From positions 806,001 through 870,000 of the forward strand of contig CAVXLQ010000003.1 of assembly GCA_963762635.1 (NCBI GenBank): a DNA stretch of 64,000 nucleotides, written 5' to 3'. Both the position numbers and the translations under genes were made by a program. Below are positions 51,390 through 60,298 of the stretch, piece by piece. The notes below the pieces were generated by a model. The model was not told where the DNA came from and ran no database searches. It saw nothing but the letters and a program-made list of their open reading frames with translations. Numbering within the stretch: the first letter of the stretch is position 1; each line of letters opens with the position of its first letter. Source of the stretch: Tenggerimyces sp963762635. GTDB lineage: Bacteria > Actinomycetota > Actinomycetes > Propionibacteriales > Actinopolymorphaceae.

Positions 51390-52412
51390 CTAGCCCATGC
51401 GGGCGAGCATGTCCTCGGAGATCTCGTGCTCCAGGGGTAGGCCGGCCGCGTAGCGGGAGATCTCGTCGATCAGCAGCTCGCCGGCGTCGTGGCGGGCGTC
51501 CAGCGACGCTCCGGCCTGGTGCGGGACCAGCAGCACGTTGGGCAACGAGCGCAGCGGATGCGCCATGGGCAGCGGTTCCTCGTCGTACACGTCCAGCGCC
51601 GCGTCCAACCGGCCCGACGACAGCTCGTCGAGCAACGCGTCGCCGTCGACGAGCCACGCGCGCGCGGTGTTGACCAGCAGCCCGCCGTCCGGCATCAGTG
51701 AAAGCTCGCGTCGCCCGATCATGTGGTGCGTCTCCGGCAGGATCGGAGCGTGCAGCGCCACCAGGTCTGACGTACGCAGCAACGAGTCCAGCGACACCGC
51801 CGACACTCCCAGCGCGGAGGCCTCCTCGGCGGACAGGAACGGGTCGTACACCACGACCTCAGCACCCAGAGCCAGCACGCGCGAGAGGTAGAAGCGCCCG
51901 GTACGCGACGCCCCCACCACGCCGATCCGCACCCGCCCGATCTCCCGCCGCTCCGGCACCGACGTCCGTGCGACCGTCCACGGCGTCCCGTCCCGCATCG
52001 AGTGGTCGAACCGGTGCAGCCGATGCAGCAGGGCCAACGTGTGCGCCAACGCCGCGTCCGCCACCGAACGCGCCATAGGCATCCCCGCCTGCGTCACCCG
52101 GACCCCACGTGCCCACGACGAAGCGGTCACGAACGGCTTCACCGAAGCGCCGGTGTGAGCCAACAACCCCAGTGACGGAGCGCCGGCGAGCGACGACGAC
52201 GTCAGCGGGGGAGTGCCCCACGCCGTCACCACCACGTCCGCCGACGCGATCAGCGAACGGTAGACGTCCTCCGACAGCACCGGCCCGTCCGCAGCCGTCA
52301 CGGCGAACGAAGAGCACAACCGAGCCCACGCGGCAGGCGAGAAGAACACCGACTGCAGCTCCGGCGACGTCGCGACGGCGACGCGCAACGACTCAGCGGA
52401 GCCATTCGTCAA
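51390..52412 (-). CDS. D-isomer-specific 2-hydroxyacid dehydrogenase family protein
   Basis: A 340-aa NAD(P)-dependent enzyme. The Rossmann loop reads RIGVVGASRTGRFYLSRVL (about 160-178), with the catalytic triad Arg in LLVNTARAWLVDGDALLDEL, Glu in ALDVYDEEPLP and His in LLVPHQAGASLDARH. It would interconvert a 2-keto acid and a D-2-hydroxy acid or reduce a sugar acid. The start at 52412 overlaps the upstream aldolase by 20 bp, the third gene of an epimerase-aldolase-dehydrogenase operon. Confidence 0.9.
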   Translation of the reverse strand: MTNGSAESLRVAVATSPELQSVFFSPAAWARLCSSFAVTAADGPVLSEDVYRSLIASADVVVTAWGTPPLTSSSLAGAPSLGLLAHTGASVKPFVTASSWARGVRVTQAGMPMARSVADAALAHTLALLHRLHRFDHSMRDGTPWTVARTSVPERREIGRVRIGVVGASRTGRFYLSRVLALGAEVVVYDPFLSAEEASALGVSAVSLDSLLRTSDLVALHAPILPETHHMIGRRELSLMPDGGLLVNTARAWLVDGDALLDELSSGRLDAALDVYDEEPLPMAHPLRSLPNVLLVPHQAGASLDARHDAGELLIDEISRYAAGLPLEHEISEDMLARMG

Positions 52413-53457
52413 GGTGTTCCTCCACGAACTGGTCGTCGGTCAGCTCCGGATACGCGCGGCAGACGTGGTCGATCGCCTCGGCCTGACCCGGCGACAACGC
52501 CTCGCCGGGATCCAGACACCAGGTCCCCGCCAGCAGACCCTGCCGCCGCAGCACCTCATGTACCCCGGGGATACAGCCGGCGAACCGGTTCACGGCGTCG
52601 AAGATCGCCGCGTTCGCGTCCGTCAGCCGCGGTCCCATCGTGGTCAGCGACCGCAGCGCCCGGTCGTCGCCGGCCCAGGCGCGGCGTACGTCGGACAGCA
52701 TCCGTACGGCCGCGTCGGTCCACACCGCCCACTGCCCGAGCAGGCCTCCGACGATCCGCCGAGTCACCGGGCCGGACGGTCCCGCCAGCTCGATCGGCGT
52801 CAGCAGGTCCGCGACGATGTTGTCGTCGTTCCCCGTGTACAGCGCGACCGAGTCGCCGCGCGACGACTCGGAGATCCCGCGGACGGCGTCCAACGTGCGG
52901 TACCGGTCGAACGGCGCGATCTTCGCCCCCACCACGCACGGCAGGTCGGCGAGCGTCCGCCAGAACTCCCGCGAGAGGAAGCGCCCGCCCACGGCCTCCT
53001 GCAGGTAGAAGCCGACGACGGGAAGCACCTCGCCGACGACCTTCGCTCGCTGCAGCAGCTCCTGCTCGTCGAGGCCCGACGTCCCCGCCGGACCGAGCAG
53101 CACAGCGTGGTAGCCGAGGGACGCGGCCAGCTCCGCCTCGGCCGCGGCCTGAGCGGTGTCGCCGCACGCGCCGGCGATCCGGACGAACGGCCGGCCAGCC
53201 AGCGCCTCGTCCATCGTCTCCCGGGCGAGGTCCAGAACGGGCTCGAGCAGACCCACCGAACGGATCCCGAACTGCGTCGTGTGCACACCGACCGCGATAC
53301 CGCCCGCGCCGGACGCCACGTAGTAGCGCGTCAACGCCCGCTGCCGGCGCTCGTCCAGCTTCCGCTCGGCGGTCAACGCCAGCGGGTGTGCCGGGATCAC
53401 GCAGCCGGTAGCGAGCAGTTCCGACTCGGCTCTGGGAAGCTCCAAGATCGTCGTCAT
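52393..53457 (-). CDS. dihydrodipicolinate synthase-like (DHDPS/NAL) aldolase, copy 2
   Basis: A 354-aa class I aldolase-type protein from the ATG at 53457; open sequence upstream to 53637 lies in the epimerase gene. Landmarks: VIPAHPLALTAERKLDERRQ, GGIAVGVHTTQFGIRSVGLL, Tyr in VVGFYLQEAVGG and the likely Schiff-base Lys in CVVGAKIAPFDRYRTLDAV. A C-terminal extension (GVHEVLRRQGLLAGTWCLDP) is longer than in classical DHDPS. It is 1 bp from the epimerase stop and overlaps the dehydrogenase, so all three are coupled. Confidence 0.85.
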   Translation of the reverse strand: MTTILELPRAESELLATGCVIPAHPLALTAERKLDERRQRALTRYYVASGAGGIAVGVHTTQFGIRSVGLLEPVLDLARETMDEALAGRPFVRIAGACGDTAQAAAEAELAASLGYHAVLLGPAGTSGLDEQELLQRAKVVGEVLPVVGFYLQEAVGGRFLSREFWRTLADLPCVVGAKIAPFDRYRTLDAVRGISESSRGDSVALYTGNDDNIVADLLTPIELAGPSGPVTRRIVGGLLGQWAVWTDAAVRMLSDVRRAWAGDDRALRSLTTMGPRLTDANAAIFDAVNRFAGCIPGVHEVLRRQGLLAGTWCLDPGEALSPGQAEAIDHVCRAYPELTDDQFVEEHLDEWLR

Positions 53458-53458
53458 G

Positions 53459-54520
53459 TCAGAACCGCCCGTCCCGCCGCTGGAACTTCGTCGGCTTGTC
53501 CCACAGCACGCCCCCTGATCGCAGCCAGTCCGCCTGCGCGGCAATGAGATCCGGGGCCAGCAACGGCGGTGGCCCGAACAACGAAAAGCATCGTGAGGCG
53601 TTCGACAGCAACGCCGTCGGCGCCTCGGTCCCGACATACATGGGCGACTTGTCGAGCAGTCGCCCGAACTCCGCGGCCACCGCGCGCACCGAGAGCGTCT
53701 CGGGTCCGGTGAGGTTGAGCGCGACCGCCGGGCTGTCCGCGTGCAGCAGGGAGCGCAGTGCCACCTCGTTCGCGTACGCCTGCCAGACCACGTTCGCGTG
53801 CCCGGTCGTCACGTCGACCGGGTCGCCGTCGCGGACGGAGCGGCCGATGTCGGCCAGCACGCCGTACCGCAGGTCGATGGCGTAGTTGAGCCGGATCAGC
53901 GCGACCTTCGTCCCGCGCGACAGCGCGGCGTGCTCGAAGACGCGCTCGCGGCCGAGACACGACATCGCGTACTCGCCGACCGGGTCCATCGGGTCGGTCT
54001 CGACCGAGCCGCCGCTGTCGACGGGCACGAGCGGGTACACGTTGCCGGTCGAGAACGCCGCGATCCGCGCGTCGGCATAGCGCCGCGCGACCGTCGCCGG
54101 CAGCAGCGCGTTGACCGCCCAGGTCGCCGCCGGCTGCCCGGTGGACCCGAACTTCGCGCCGACCATGTAGACGACGAGCGCCCCTTCGGGCAGCCCGGAC
54201 AGGTCGGCGTCGGGGCTGAGGTCGAACGTGGCCGTACGTACGCCACGCTCGGTCAGCCGCTTCGCCACGACCTGGTCGGTCCACCGCGACACCGCGATGA
54301 CCTGCCGATCCGTCTGCCCGGCCGCGTCGAGCGCACGCCGCGCGAGGTGGCAGAGGCTGGGCCCCATCTTGCCGCCGGCGCCGAGGACGACCAGGTCGCC
54401 CTCCGTCGAGGCAAGGTCAGAGACGAGAGCCGCGGACGGCTCAGCGAGCCGGTCCTCCAGCTCCTCTTCGGTACCGAACACCAAGGCCCGCCCTTTCTGC
54501 TCGTCCCGAGGGCCCAACAT
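53459..54520 (-). CDS. NAD-dependent epimerase/dehydratase (extended SDR) family protein
   Basis: A 353-aa extended short-chain dehydrogenase-type protein. The nucleotide loop is atypical, DLVVLGAGGKMGPSLCHLA (about 43-61). Further landmarks are YMVGAKFGSTGQPAATWAVN, FSTGNVYPLV and a Tyr (VGEYAMSCLGRE) in which the usual Y-x3-K lysine is not clear. The start at 54520 lacks a good ribosome binding site, so a leaderless message or a nearby GTG is possible. First gene of the operon; divergent from the mannosidase. The sugar substrate is unknown. Confidence 0.82.
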   Translation of the reverse strand: MLGPRDEQKGRALVFGTEEELEDRLAEPSAALVSDLASTEGDLVVLGAGGKMGPSLCHLARRALDAAGQTDRQVIAVSRWTDQVVAKRLTERGVRTATFDLSPDADLSGLPEGALVVYMVGAKFGSTGQPAATWAVNALLPATVARRYADARIAAFSTGNVYPLVPVDSGGSVETDPMDPVGEYAMSCLGRERVFEHAALSRGTKVALIRLNYAIDLRYGVLADIGRSVRDGDPVDVTTGHANVVWQAYANEVALRSLLHADSPAVALNLTGPETLSVRAVAAEFGRLLDKSPMYVGTEAPTALLSNASRCFSLFGPPPLLAPDLIAAQADWLRSGGVLWDKPTKFQRRDGRF

Positions 54521-54533
54521 GGGTCCAACATAA

Positions 54534-54547
54534 ACGGTCGAGACCGT
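54534..54547. promoter_or_regulatory. candidate operator in divergent epimerase/mannosidase promoter
   Basis: ACGGTCGAGACCGT, 6-bp perfect arms around GA, 14 bp upstream of the epimerase start in a 207-bp divergent region. It is the only compact palindrome seen in that gap. No regulator is encoded beside it; the LacI or palm-like regulators nearby are possibilities. Confidence 0.4.
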
Positions 54548-54727
54548 ATCTGAAAGCTCAGGGAGACCGACCGTCAGCAACCGGTCGCGGTTGGCAGTGG
54601 AGGAGAGGCTCTGGGTGGGCAGGTGGGCGAGCCTGCCGGCGCCGTGAGCTAGCGTCGTGCAGACAATCTCGACGGTACGTTGTAGGAACGATTCCAGCTG
54701 GGCGAACCAGCGCTGTTCGGAGGCCTG

Positions 54728-57700
54728 ATGCATGACGACCGCAGCCTGATCGAGAACCGTCTCGGGCGGGCTCTCCGGCAACGGATCAAGCCGGCGGTGT
54801 ACGGCGAGAAGGTGCCCCTCGACATCGAGGTGTGGCACGCGCCGGGCGAGCCGGTTTCGGTCGCCGACGCCTTGCAAGCGGACTACAAACCCGTCCAACT
54901 CGGCGAGAAGTGGGGCCCGCCGTGGGGGACCAGCTGGTTCCGGCTGACCGGCACCGTTCCGCAGGAGTGGAACGGCAAGCGGGTCGAGGCGGTCGTGGAC
55001 CTTGGGTTCGGCGGTGGCCCGGGCTTCAGCGCCGAGGGCCTCGCGTACACCCGCGACGGCGACCCGATCAAGGGCCTCAACCCGGACAACATCTACCTGC
55101 CGGTCGACGGCCCGGAGTTCCAGGTCTACCTGGAAGCCGCGGCCAACCCGAGCGTGCTGAGCTGGCCGGACTTCGAGCCGACCCAGCTGGGTGACAAGTC
55201 GACGGCCGGCACCGAGCCGATGTACTCGATCGCGCGTGCCGAGCTCGCCGTCTTCCACGCCGACGTGTGGAACCTCGTCAACGACATCGAGGTCCTCGAG
55301 GGCCTGATGAAGGAGCTGCCGAACGAGCTCCCGCGCAAGTCGGAGATCCTGCGCGCCCTCGACCGCGCGCTCGACGCCCTCGACATCGACGACGTCCCGG
55401 GCAGCGCCGCCGCGGCCCGCGCGGAGCTCGCCGTCGTACTCGGCAAGCCGGCGTACGCGAGCGCCCACCAGATCACCGCGGTCGGACACGCGCACATCGA
55501 CTCCGCGTGGCTGTGGCCGCTGCGCGAGACCGTGCGCAAGGTCGCCCGTACGGTGGCGAACGTCACGTCGCTCGCCGGCAACCACCCCGAGTTCAAGTTC
55601 GCGTTCTCCCAAGCCCAGCAGCACGCCTGGATGAAGGACCACCACCCGAAGGTCTGGGACAAGCTGAAGCAGGCCGTCTCCGACGGGTCGATCATCCCGA
55701 TCGGCAGCATGTGGGTCGAGTCCGACTCGAACATGGTCGGCGGCGAGGCGATGGCGCGGCAGTTCATCCACGGCAAGCGCTTCTTCCTCGACGAGTACGG
55801 CGTGGAGACGAAGGTCGTCTGGCTGCCCGACTCGTTCGGGTACTCCGCCGGCATGCCGCAGATCGTCAAGCTGTCCGGCAACGACTACTTCCTCACCCAG
55901 AAGATCTCCTGGAACCAGACGAACAAGTTTCCGCACCACACGTTCTGGTGGGAGGGCATCGACGGGACGCGCGTGTTCACGCACTTCCCGCCGGCCGACA
56001 CCTACAACGGCCAGCTGACCGGGCACGAGCTGGCACACGCGCAGCGCAACTACCAGGACAAGGGTGGCGGCACCCGTTCGCTGCTCCCGTTCGGCCACGG
56101 CGACGGCGGTGGCGGCCCCACCCGCGAGATGCTCGCGCGAGCGGAGCGCGTCGCGGACCTGGAGTCATCGCCGAAGGTCGAGATGCAGCACCCGTACGAG
56201 TTCTTCCAGGCTGCCGAGGCGGAGTACCCGAACGCCGGCGTGTGGGTCGGTGAGCTCTACCTCGAGCTGCACCGCGCCACGTACACCTCGCAGGCCAAGA
56301 CCAAGCAGGGCAACCGGCGCAGCGAGCACCTGCTGCGCGAGGCCGAGCTCTGGTCGACGGCCGCGGCCGTCGCCGGGGTGGGCGAGGAGTACCCGTACGA
56401 GGACCTGGACCGGATCTGGAAGGCCGTACTGCTGAACCAGTTCCACGACATCCTGCCGGGCAGCTCGATCCACTGGGTGCACCGCGAGGCCGAGGAGACG
56501 TACGCGCGGGTCGCGGTCGAGCTCGAGGCGATCATCGCCAAGGCGCAGCAGGCGCTGGCCGGCGAGGGCGACAAGGACATCGCGTTCAACGCCGCGCCGC
56601 ACCCGCGTCAGGGCGTGCCGGGGCTCGGTGCCGCGAACGTGCACGCCAGCCACACGCCGGGTGTCACGGTGACGCGCGACGGCTCCAACATCATGCTCGA
56701 GAACGGGCTGCTCAAGGTCGTCATCGACAACCGCGGCCTGCTCGCCTCGGTGTACGAGATCGAGTCCCAGCGCGAGGCGTTCGCTCCGGGGACCGCGGGC
56801 AACCTGCTGCAACTCCACGTCGACACCCCGAACATGTGGGACGCGTGGGATGTCGACCCGTTCTACCGCAAGAACGTCAAGGACATCGTCGACGTCGAGA
56901 GCATCGAGGTCGTCTCGGAGGGTCCGAACGAGGCCGCGGTCGCCGTGACGCGTTCGTTCAGCGGCTCGAAGATCACGCAGACGATCCGCGTGCAGGCCGG
57001 CGAGTGCCAGGTCAACGTGGACAACGTGATCGACTGGAACGAGACGGAGAAGTTCCTCAAGGTCGCGTTCCCGTTGGACATCCGGGCCGACCGGTCGGCT
57101 TCGGAGACGCAGTTCGGACACCTGTTCCGCGAGACCCACGAGAACACGTCGTGGGAGGCGGCCAAGTTCGAGATCTGCGCGCACCGCTGGCTGCACGTCG
57201 GCGAGCCCGGCTACGGTCACGCGGTCGTCAACGACTCGAAGTACGGCCACGACGTGAGCCGCGACGTCCGCGAGGACGGCGGCACCACGACGACCGTGCG
57301 GCTCTCGCTGCTGCGGGCGCCGAAGGCTCCGGACCCGGTGACCGACCTCGGTGAGCACAAGTTCTCCTACGCGCTCGTGCCGGGTGCGGGGATCGCCGAG
57401 GCGGTCGAAGAGGGCTACCGGATCAACCTGCCGGCTCGGGTGGTCAAGGGTGCCCAGGGCGTCGCTCCGCTTGTGTCCATTGACAATCCGGCCGTCGTGG
57501 TCGAGGCGGTCAAGGTGGCGGACGACCGTTCGGGCGACGTGATCGTGCGGCTGTACGAGTCGCTCGGCGGTCGCGCGGCGGCCAAGCTGACGGCCTCGTT
57601 CGACGTCTCGAAGGTCGAGGAGACCGACCTGCTCGAGCGCCGGCTCGCCGACCGCGAGCTCGTCGACCGCACTGTCAACCTGTCCTTGCGTCCGTTCCAG

Positions 57701-57730
57701 ATCCTCACGCTGAGGTTGTCTCGCTCATGA
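54728..57730 (+). CDS. alpha-mannosidase, glycoside hydrolase family 38
   Basis: A 1000-aa cytoplasmic exo-alpha-mannosidase from the ATG at 54728 (CGGAGG just upstream). The zinc-binding His/Asp motif is in GHAHIDSAWLWPLRETVRKV (about 256-275), and the nucleophile Asp in VVWLPDSFGYSAGMPQIVKL (about 361-380). HTFWWEGIDGTRVFTHFPPA and the mid-domain NQFHDILPGSSIHWVHREAE are typical, and the C-terminal beta-sandwich spans about 650-1000. No signal peptide, so it acts on imported oligosaccharides. Its stop overlaps the next gene start by 4 bp. Confidence 0.95.
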   Translation: MHDDRSLIENRLGRALRQRIKPAVYGEKVPLDIEVWHAPGEPVSVADALQADYKPVQLGEKWGPPWGTSWFRLTGTVPQEWNGKRVEAVVDLGFGGGPGFSAEGLAYTRDGDPIKGLNPDNIYLPVDGPEFQVYLEAAANPSVLSWPDFEPTQLGDKSTAGTEPMYSIARAELAVFHADVWNLVNDIEVLEGLMKELPNELPRKSEILRALDRALDALDIDDVPGSAAAARAELAVVLGKPAYASAHQITAVGHAHIDSAWLWPLRETVRKVARTVANVTSLAGNHPEFKFAFSQAQQHAWMKDHHPKVWDKLKQAVSDGSIIPIGSMWVESDSNMVGGEAMARQFIHGKRFFLDEYGVETKVVWLPDSFGYSAGMPQIVKLSGNDYFLTQKISWNQTNKFPHHTFWWEGIDGTRVFTHFPPADTYNGQLTGHELAHAQRNYQDKGGGTRSLLPFGHGDGGGGPTREMLARAERVADLESSPKVEMQHPYEFFQAAEAEYPNAGVWVGELYLELHRATYTSQAKTKQGNRRSEHLLREAELWSTAAAVAGVGEEYPYEDLDRIWKAVLLNQFHDILPGSSIHWVHREAEETYARVAVELEAIIAKAQQALAGEGDKDIAFNAAPHPRQGVPGLGAANVHASHTPGVTVTRDGSNIMLENGLLKVVIDNRGLLASVYEIESQREAFAPGTAGNLLQLHVDTPNMWDAWDVDPFYRKNVKDIVDVESIEVVSEGPNEAAVAVTRSFSGSKITQTIRVQAGECQVNVDNVIDWNETEKFLKVAFPLDIRADRSASETQFGHLFRETHENTSWEAAKFEICAHRWLHVGEPGYGHAVVNDSKYGHDVSRDVREDGGTTTTVRLSLLRAPKAPDPVTDLGEHKFSYALVPGAGIAEAVEEGYRINLPARVVKGAQGVAPLVSIDNPAVVVEAVKVADDRSGDVIVRLYESLGGRAAAKLTASFDVSKVEETDLLERRLADRELVDRTVNLSLRPFQILTLRLSRS

Positions 57731-58950
57731 TCGAACGTCGACTGCCCCGATGGTCCGAGCTGCGTCCGCTGATCCGGACTCGCCCGCTCGAGTTGGACGC
57801 GACGAAGCGTCGGCTGGCGCGTGCGCACACGATCGCCGATCTGCGCGCGATCGCGAAGCGGCGTACGCCCAAGGGGCCGTTCGACTACACCGATGGCGCG
57901 GCCGAGGACGAGATCACGCTTCGTCGTTCTCGGTCGCTCTATCGGCGACTGCAGTTCAACCCCGCGATCCTGCGGGACGTGTCGAAGGTCGACACGTCGG
58001 CGATGATCCTCGGCCGGCAGTCGGCGTACCCGTTCGCGTTCGCGCCGACCGGGTTCACGCGGATGATGCAGCACGAGGGCGAGCCGTCGGTCGTGCGGGC
58101 GGCGGAGCGCGTCGGGATTCCGTACGCGCTCTCGACGCTGGGCACGTCCACGATCGAGGAGGTCGCCGCGGCGGGGCCCGGTGCGGACAAGTGGTTCCAG
58201 CTGTACGTCTGGAACGACCGCGCGCCGGGCAAGGAGCTCATCGAGCGCGCGCTGGGGGCCGGCTACACGACGCTGGTGCTGACGGTCGACGTTCCGGTGG
58301 CGGGGGACCGGCACCGAGACGTTCGCAACGGGCTCACGATCCCGCCGTCGTTGACCTTGAAGACGCTGTTCGACATGAGCCTCCACCCGGCGTGGTGGTT
58401 CAACGTGCTGACGACGAAGCCGCTCACGTTCGCGTCGATGTCGTCGTTCGACGGCACGGTGGCCGAGCTGATCAACCAGATGTTCGACCCGACGGTGACG
58501 TTCTCCGACCTGGAGTGGATGCGCGAGATCTGGCCGGGATCCCTTGTCATCAAGGGGGTTCAGAGCGTCGAGGACGCCAAGCGGGTCGTGGATCTCGGCG
58601 CTGACGGCATCGTGATCTCCAACCACGGTGGGCGTCAGCTGGACCGCGCGCCGATCCCGTTGGAGCTGCTGCCGCACGTGGTCGAGGCGGTCGGCGACAA
58701 GACCGAGGTGATGCTCGACACCGGCGTTCTGACCGGTGCCGACATCGTCGCGGGGATCGCGCTGGGGGCGTCTGCGGTGCTGGTCGGCCGCGCGTACCTC
58801 TACGGCCTGATGGCGGGCGGCGAACTCGGTGTGCAGACGGCGGCGGAGATCCTCGGCTCGGAGATCAGGCGGACGATGCAGCTGCTCGGCGTGAGCAAGG
58901 TGTCGGAGCTCGAGCCGTCGCACGTGACGCTGCCCTCCGTCACGTTCTAG
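57727..58950 (+). CDS. FMN-dependent alpha-hydroxy-acid oxidase/dehydrogenase (LldD-like)
   Basis: A 407-aa TIM-barrel flavoenzyme that oxidises L-2-hydroxy acids such as lactate. FMN and active-site motifs: FDYTDGAAEDEITLRRSR (with catalytic Tyr), FAFAPTGFTRMMQHEGE, STLGTSTIEEVAAAGP, WFQLYVWNDR, the Lys in SLVIKGVQSVEDAKRV and the catalytic His-Arg in GIVISNHGGRQLDRAP, then VMLDTGVLTGADIVAGIALG. Lactate is the best known substrate, but in this sugar locus another hydroxy acid is possible. Translationally coupled to the mannosidase by ATGA. Confidence 0.92.
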   Translation: MIERRLPRWSELRPLIRTRPLELDATKRRLARAHTIADLRAIAKRRTPKGPFDYTDGAAEDEITLRRSRSLYRRLQFNPAILRDVSKVDTSAMILGRQSAYPFAFAPTGFTRMMQHEGEPSVVRAAERVGIPYALSTLGTSTIEEVAAAGPGADKWFQLYVWNDRAPGKELIERALGAGYTTLVLTVDVPVAGDRHRDVRNGLTIPPSLTLKTLFDMSLHPAWWFNVLTTKPLTFASMSSFDGTVAELINQMFDPTVTFSDLEWMREIWPGSLVIKGVQSVEDAKRVVDLGADGIVISNHGGRQLDRAPIPLELLPHVVEAVGDKTEVMLDTGVLTGADIVAGIALGASAVLVGRAYLYGLMAGGELGVQTAAEILGSEIRRTMQLLGVSKVSELEPSHVTLPSVTF

Positions 58951-58960
58951 CCCCCAGCCG

Positions 58961-59035
58961 GTGATCATGACCGTGATCATGAAGCCGAACCGGCGTATAT
59001 GACCGGTCCGCCTTCATGATCACGGACATGATCAC
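58961..59035. terminator. long palindrome between convergent lldD-like and SRPBCC genes
   Basis: 24-bp arms with one mismatch (58961-58984 and 59012-59035), built of repeated GTGATCATG-type units, around a loop that itself can fold through ACCGG/CCGGT. It overlaps the SRPBCC stop codon and lies 10 bp after the lldD-like stop, fitting a bidirectional terminator. It is not related in sequence to family A. Confidence 0.7.
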
Positions 59036-59472
59036 GCTGTGAGCGCGGTGTCCAGGCCGGCGAGGACGCGCGGCCAGCCGCTGCCCATGATCGTGCGGGA
59101 GAGCTGCGCGGTCGGGCTGTCGGGGTCGAAGCCGCTGTGCGTGAACAGCACCCGCGTGCCCTTGCCCTCCGGCAGCAGCTCCCACGTGACCACCCAGCCG
59201 AGGGGATCGTCGCTGCCGGCGTCGTTCCAGCTGTAGCTGAGCCGCTTCGGCTCGTCCGCCTCCAGCACCTCGCAGGCCACGGTGCCGGAGAAGCCGGTCG
59301 CGGCGACGGGGCGGGCGCGGAAGGTGAAGCGCTGACCGACCCGCGGCGCGAAGTCGTCCGCCGTCATCAGCCACGTCGCCATCAGCGCCGGCTCGGTCAG
59401 CGCGCGCCACACCTTCGCCGGCGGGTGCGGATAGAACTGGTCGAGCTCGATCCGCGTGAAGTCCGTTCCCAC
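59032..59472 (-). CDS. SRPBCC/AHSA1 family protein
   Basis: A 146-aa START-like lipid-pocket protein: FTRIELDQFYPHPPAKVWRA, LMATWLMTADDFAPRVGQRF and EWELLPEGKGTRVLFTHSGF-type strands (observed VTWELLPEGKGTRVLFTHSG). Such proteins commonly pair with an ArsR regulator in actinobacteria, exactly as here: the ArsR stop is 3 bp upstream of this start. Biochemical role unknown, probably ligand binding. Confidence 0.92.
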   Translation of the reverse strand: MGTDFTRIELDQFYPHPPAKVWRALTEPALMATWLMTADDFAPRVGQRFTFRARPVAATGFSGTVACEVLEADEPKRLSYSWNDAGSDDPLGWVVTWELLPEGKGTRVLFTHSGFDPDSPTAQLSRTIMGSGWPRVLAGLDTALTA

Positions 59473-59475
59473 CGC

Positions 59476-59814
59476 TCAGTCCTCGGCCATCTCGTCGAGC
59501 GCGCGGCCGAGGTCGCCCATCCGGTCGCGCCAGAACCGTTCGTACGGCGACAGCCAGCTCTGCACCTCGTACAGGGGCACGGGGTTGATCGCGTAGTACC
59601 GGTGCCGCCCCTGCCGTTCCTCCGACACCAGACCGGCGTCCTTCAGCACCTTGAGATGCTCCGACACACTCGGCCGCGCCATGTCGAACCGTTCGGCGAT
59701 CACCTGCACGGTCTGCTCGCCGGACAGCAGGAGATCCAGGATGTCGCGGCGCGTCGGGTTCGCCAGCGCCCCGAACAGGGCGTCGGCGTGCGACGACTTC
59801 ACGCGCTGCGGCAC
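59476..59814 (-). CDS. ArsR family transcriptional regulator
   Basis: A 112-aa winged-helix repressor: SHADALFGALANPTRRDILD, LSGEQTVQVIAERFDMARPS, VSEHLKVLKDAGLVSEERQG and RHRYYAINPVPLYEVQSWL. The metal-binding Cys pair of ArsR/SmtB (CVC box) is absent, so it is of the non-metal subgroup that regulates SRPBCC partners. It is the middle gene of VOC-ArsR-SRPBCC. The palindrome at 60199-60218 upstream of the first gene is its likely operator. Confidence 0.94.
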   Translation of the reverse strand: MPQRVKSSHADALFGALANPTRRDILDLLLSGEQTVQVIAERFDMARPSVSEHLKVLKDAGLVSEERQGRHRYYAINPVPLYEVQSWLSPYERFWRDRMGDLGRALDEMAED

Positions 59815-59823
59815 CCACTCACC

Positions 59824-60186
59824 CTAGGACGCGGTGGACAGGACGAACGCGTTGCCGTCGGGGTCCTTGACGGTGGCCTGGCGTCCCCATGGCAGGTCCT
59901 CGGGGCCGTCCACGTCGCCGCCGGCGGCGCGGATGGCCGCGACGTCGGCGTCGAGGTCGGCGGTGGAGAGGATCACGCCGGCCGAGGAGCCGGCCGAGGC
60001 GCCGGGAAACGGTTTGTGCAGCACGATCGCGGTGCCGGACTCGGCGGGCGCGACCTCCAGCCAGCGGTTGTCGCCGGCCTGCAGGTCGGTGCGTACGGCG
60101 AACCCGAGCACGTCGACGTAGAAGTCCTTGGCCTGGTCCTGGTCGGAGACGAAGACGGTGATGGTGCGGATCTGCGAGATGTTCAT
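59824..60186 (-). CDS. VOC family protein (glyoxalase/bleomycin-resistance fold)
   Basis: A 120-aa two-module beta-alpha-beta3 protein: IRTITVFVSDQDQAKDFYVD, LGFAVRTDLQAGDNRWLEVA, VILSTADLDADVAAIRAAGG and WGRQATVKDPDGNAFVLSTA. Metal ligands typical of glyoxalase I are not all clear. Members include dioxygenases, lyases and antibiotic-binding proteins. First gene of the operon with ArsR and SRPBCC, starting at the ATG at 60186, 13 bp after the palindromic operator. Confidence 0.92.
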   Translation of the reverse strand: MNISQIRTITVFVSDQDQAKDFYVDVLGFAVRTDLQAGDNRWLEVAPAESGTAIVLHKPFPGASAGSSAGVILSTADLDADVAAIRAAGGDVDGPEDLPWGRQATVKDPDGNAFVLSTAS

Positions 60187-60198
60187 GGCGTCGAGAAT

Positions 60199-60218
60199 AG
60201 GTAGGAGATTTCCTACCT
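60199..60218. promoter_or_regulatory. palindromic ArsR operator upstream of VOC-ArsR-SRPBCC operon
   Basis: AGGTAGGA-gatt-TCCTACCT, perfect 8-bp arms with a 4-base spacer, 13 bp upstream of the VOC start. Its position would block transcription initiation or elongation. It is the only strong inverted repeat in this promoter; control by the operon-encoded ArsR protein is inferred. Confidence 0.75.
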
Positions 60219-60298
60219 GTCAACACCGGGGTCGATCAGGGGCGAAGTCAGGGTGGTCCCTCCGTGCAATCTGGCGCCGCGGTAGGCAGGATGGAGGC

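Noticed and set aside
54521..56098. Upstream extension of the epimerase frame antisense to the mannosidase
   Set aside because: The GH38 gene is intact on the plus strand; the extension has no recognisable domain.
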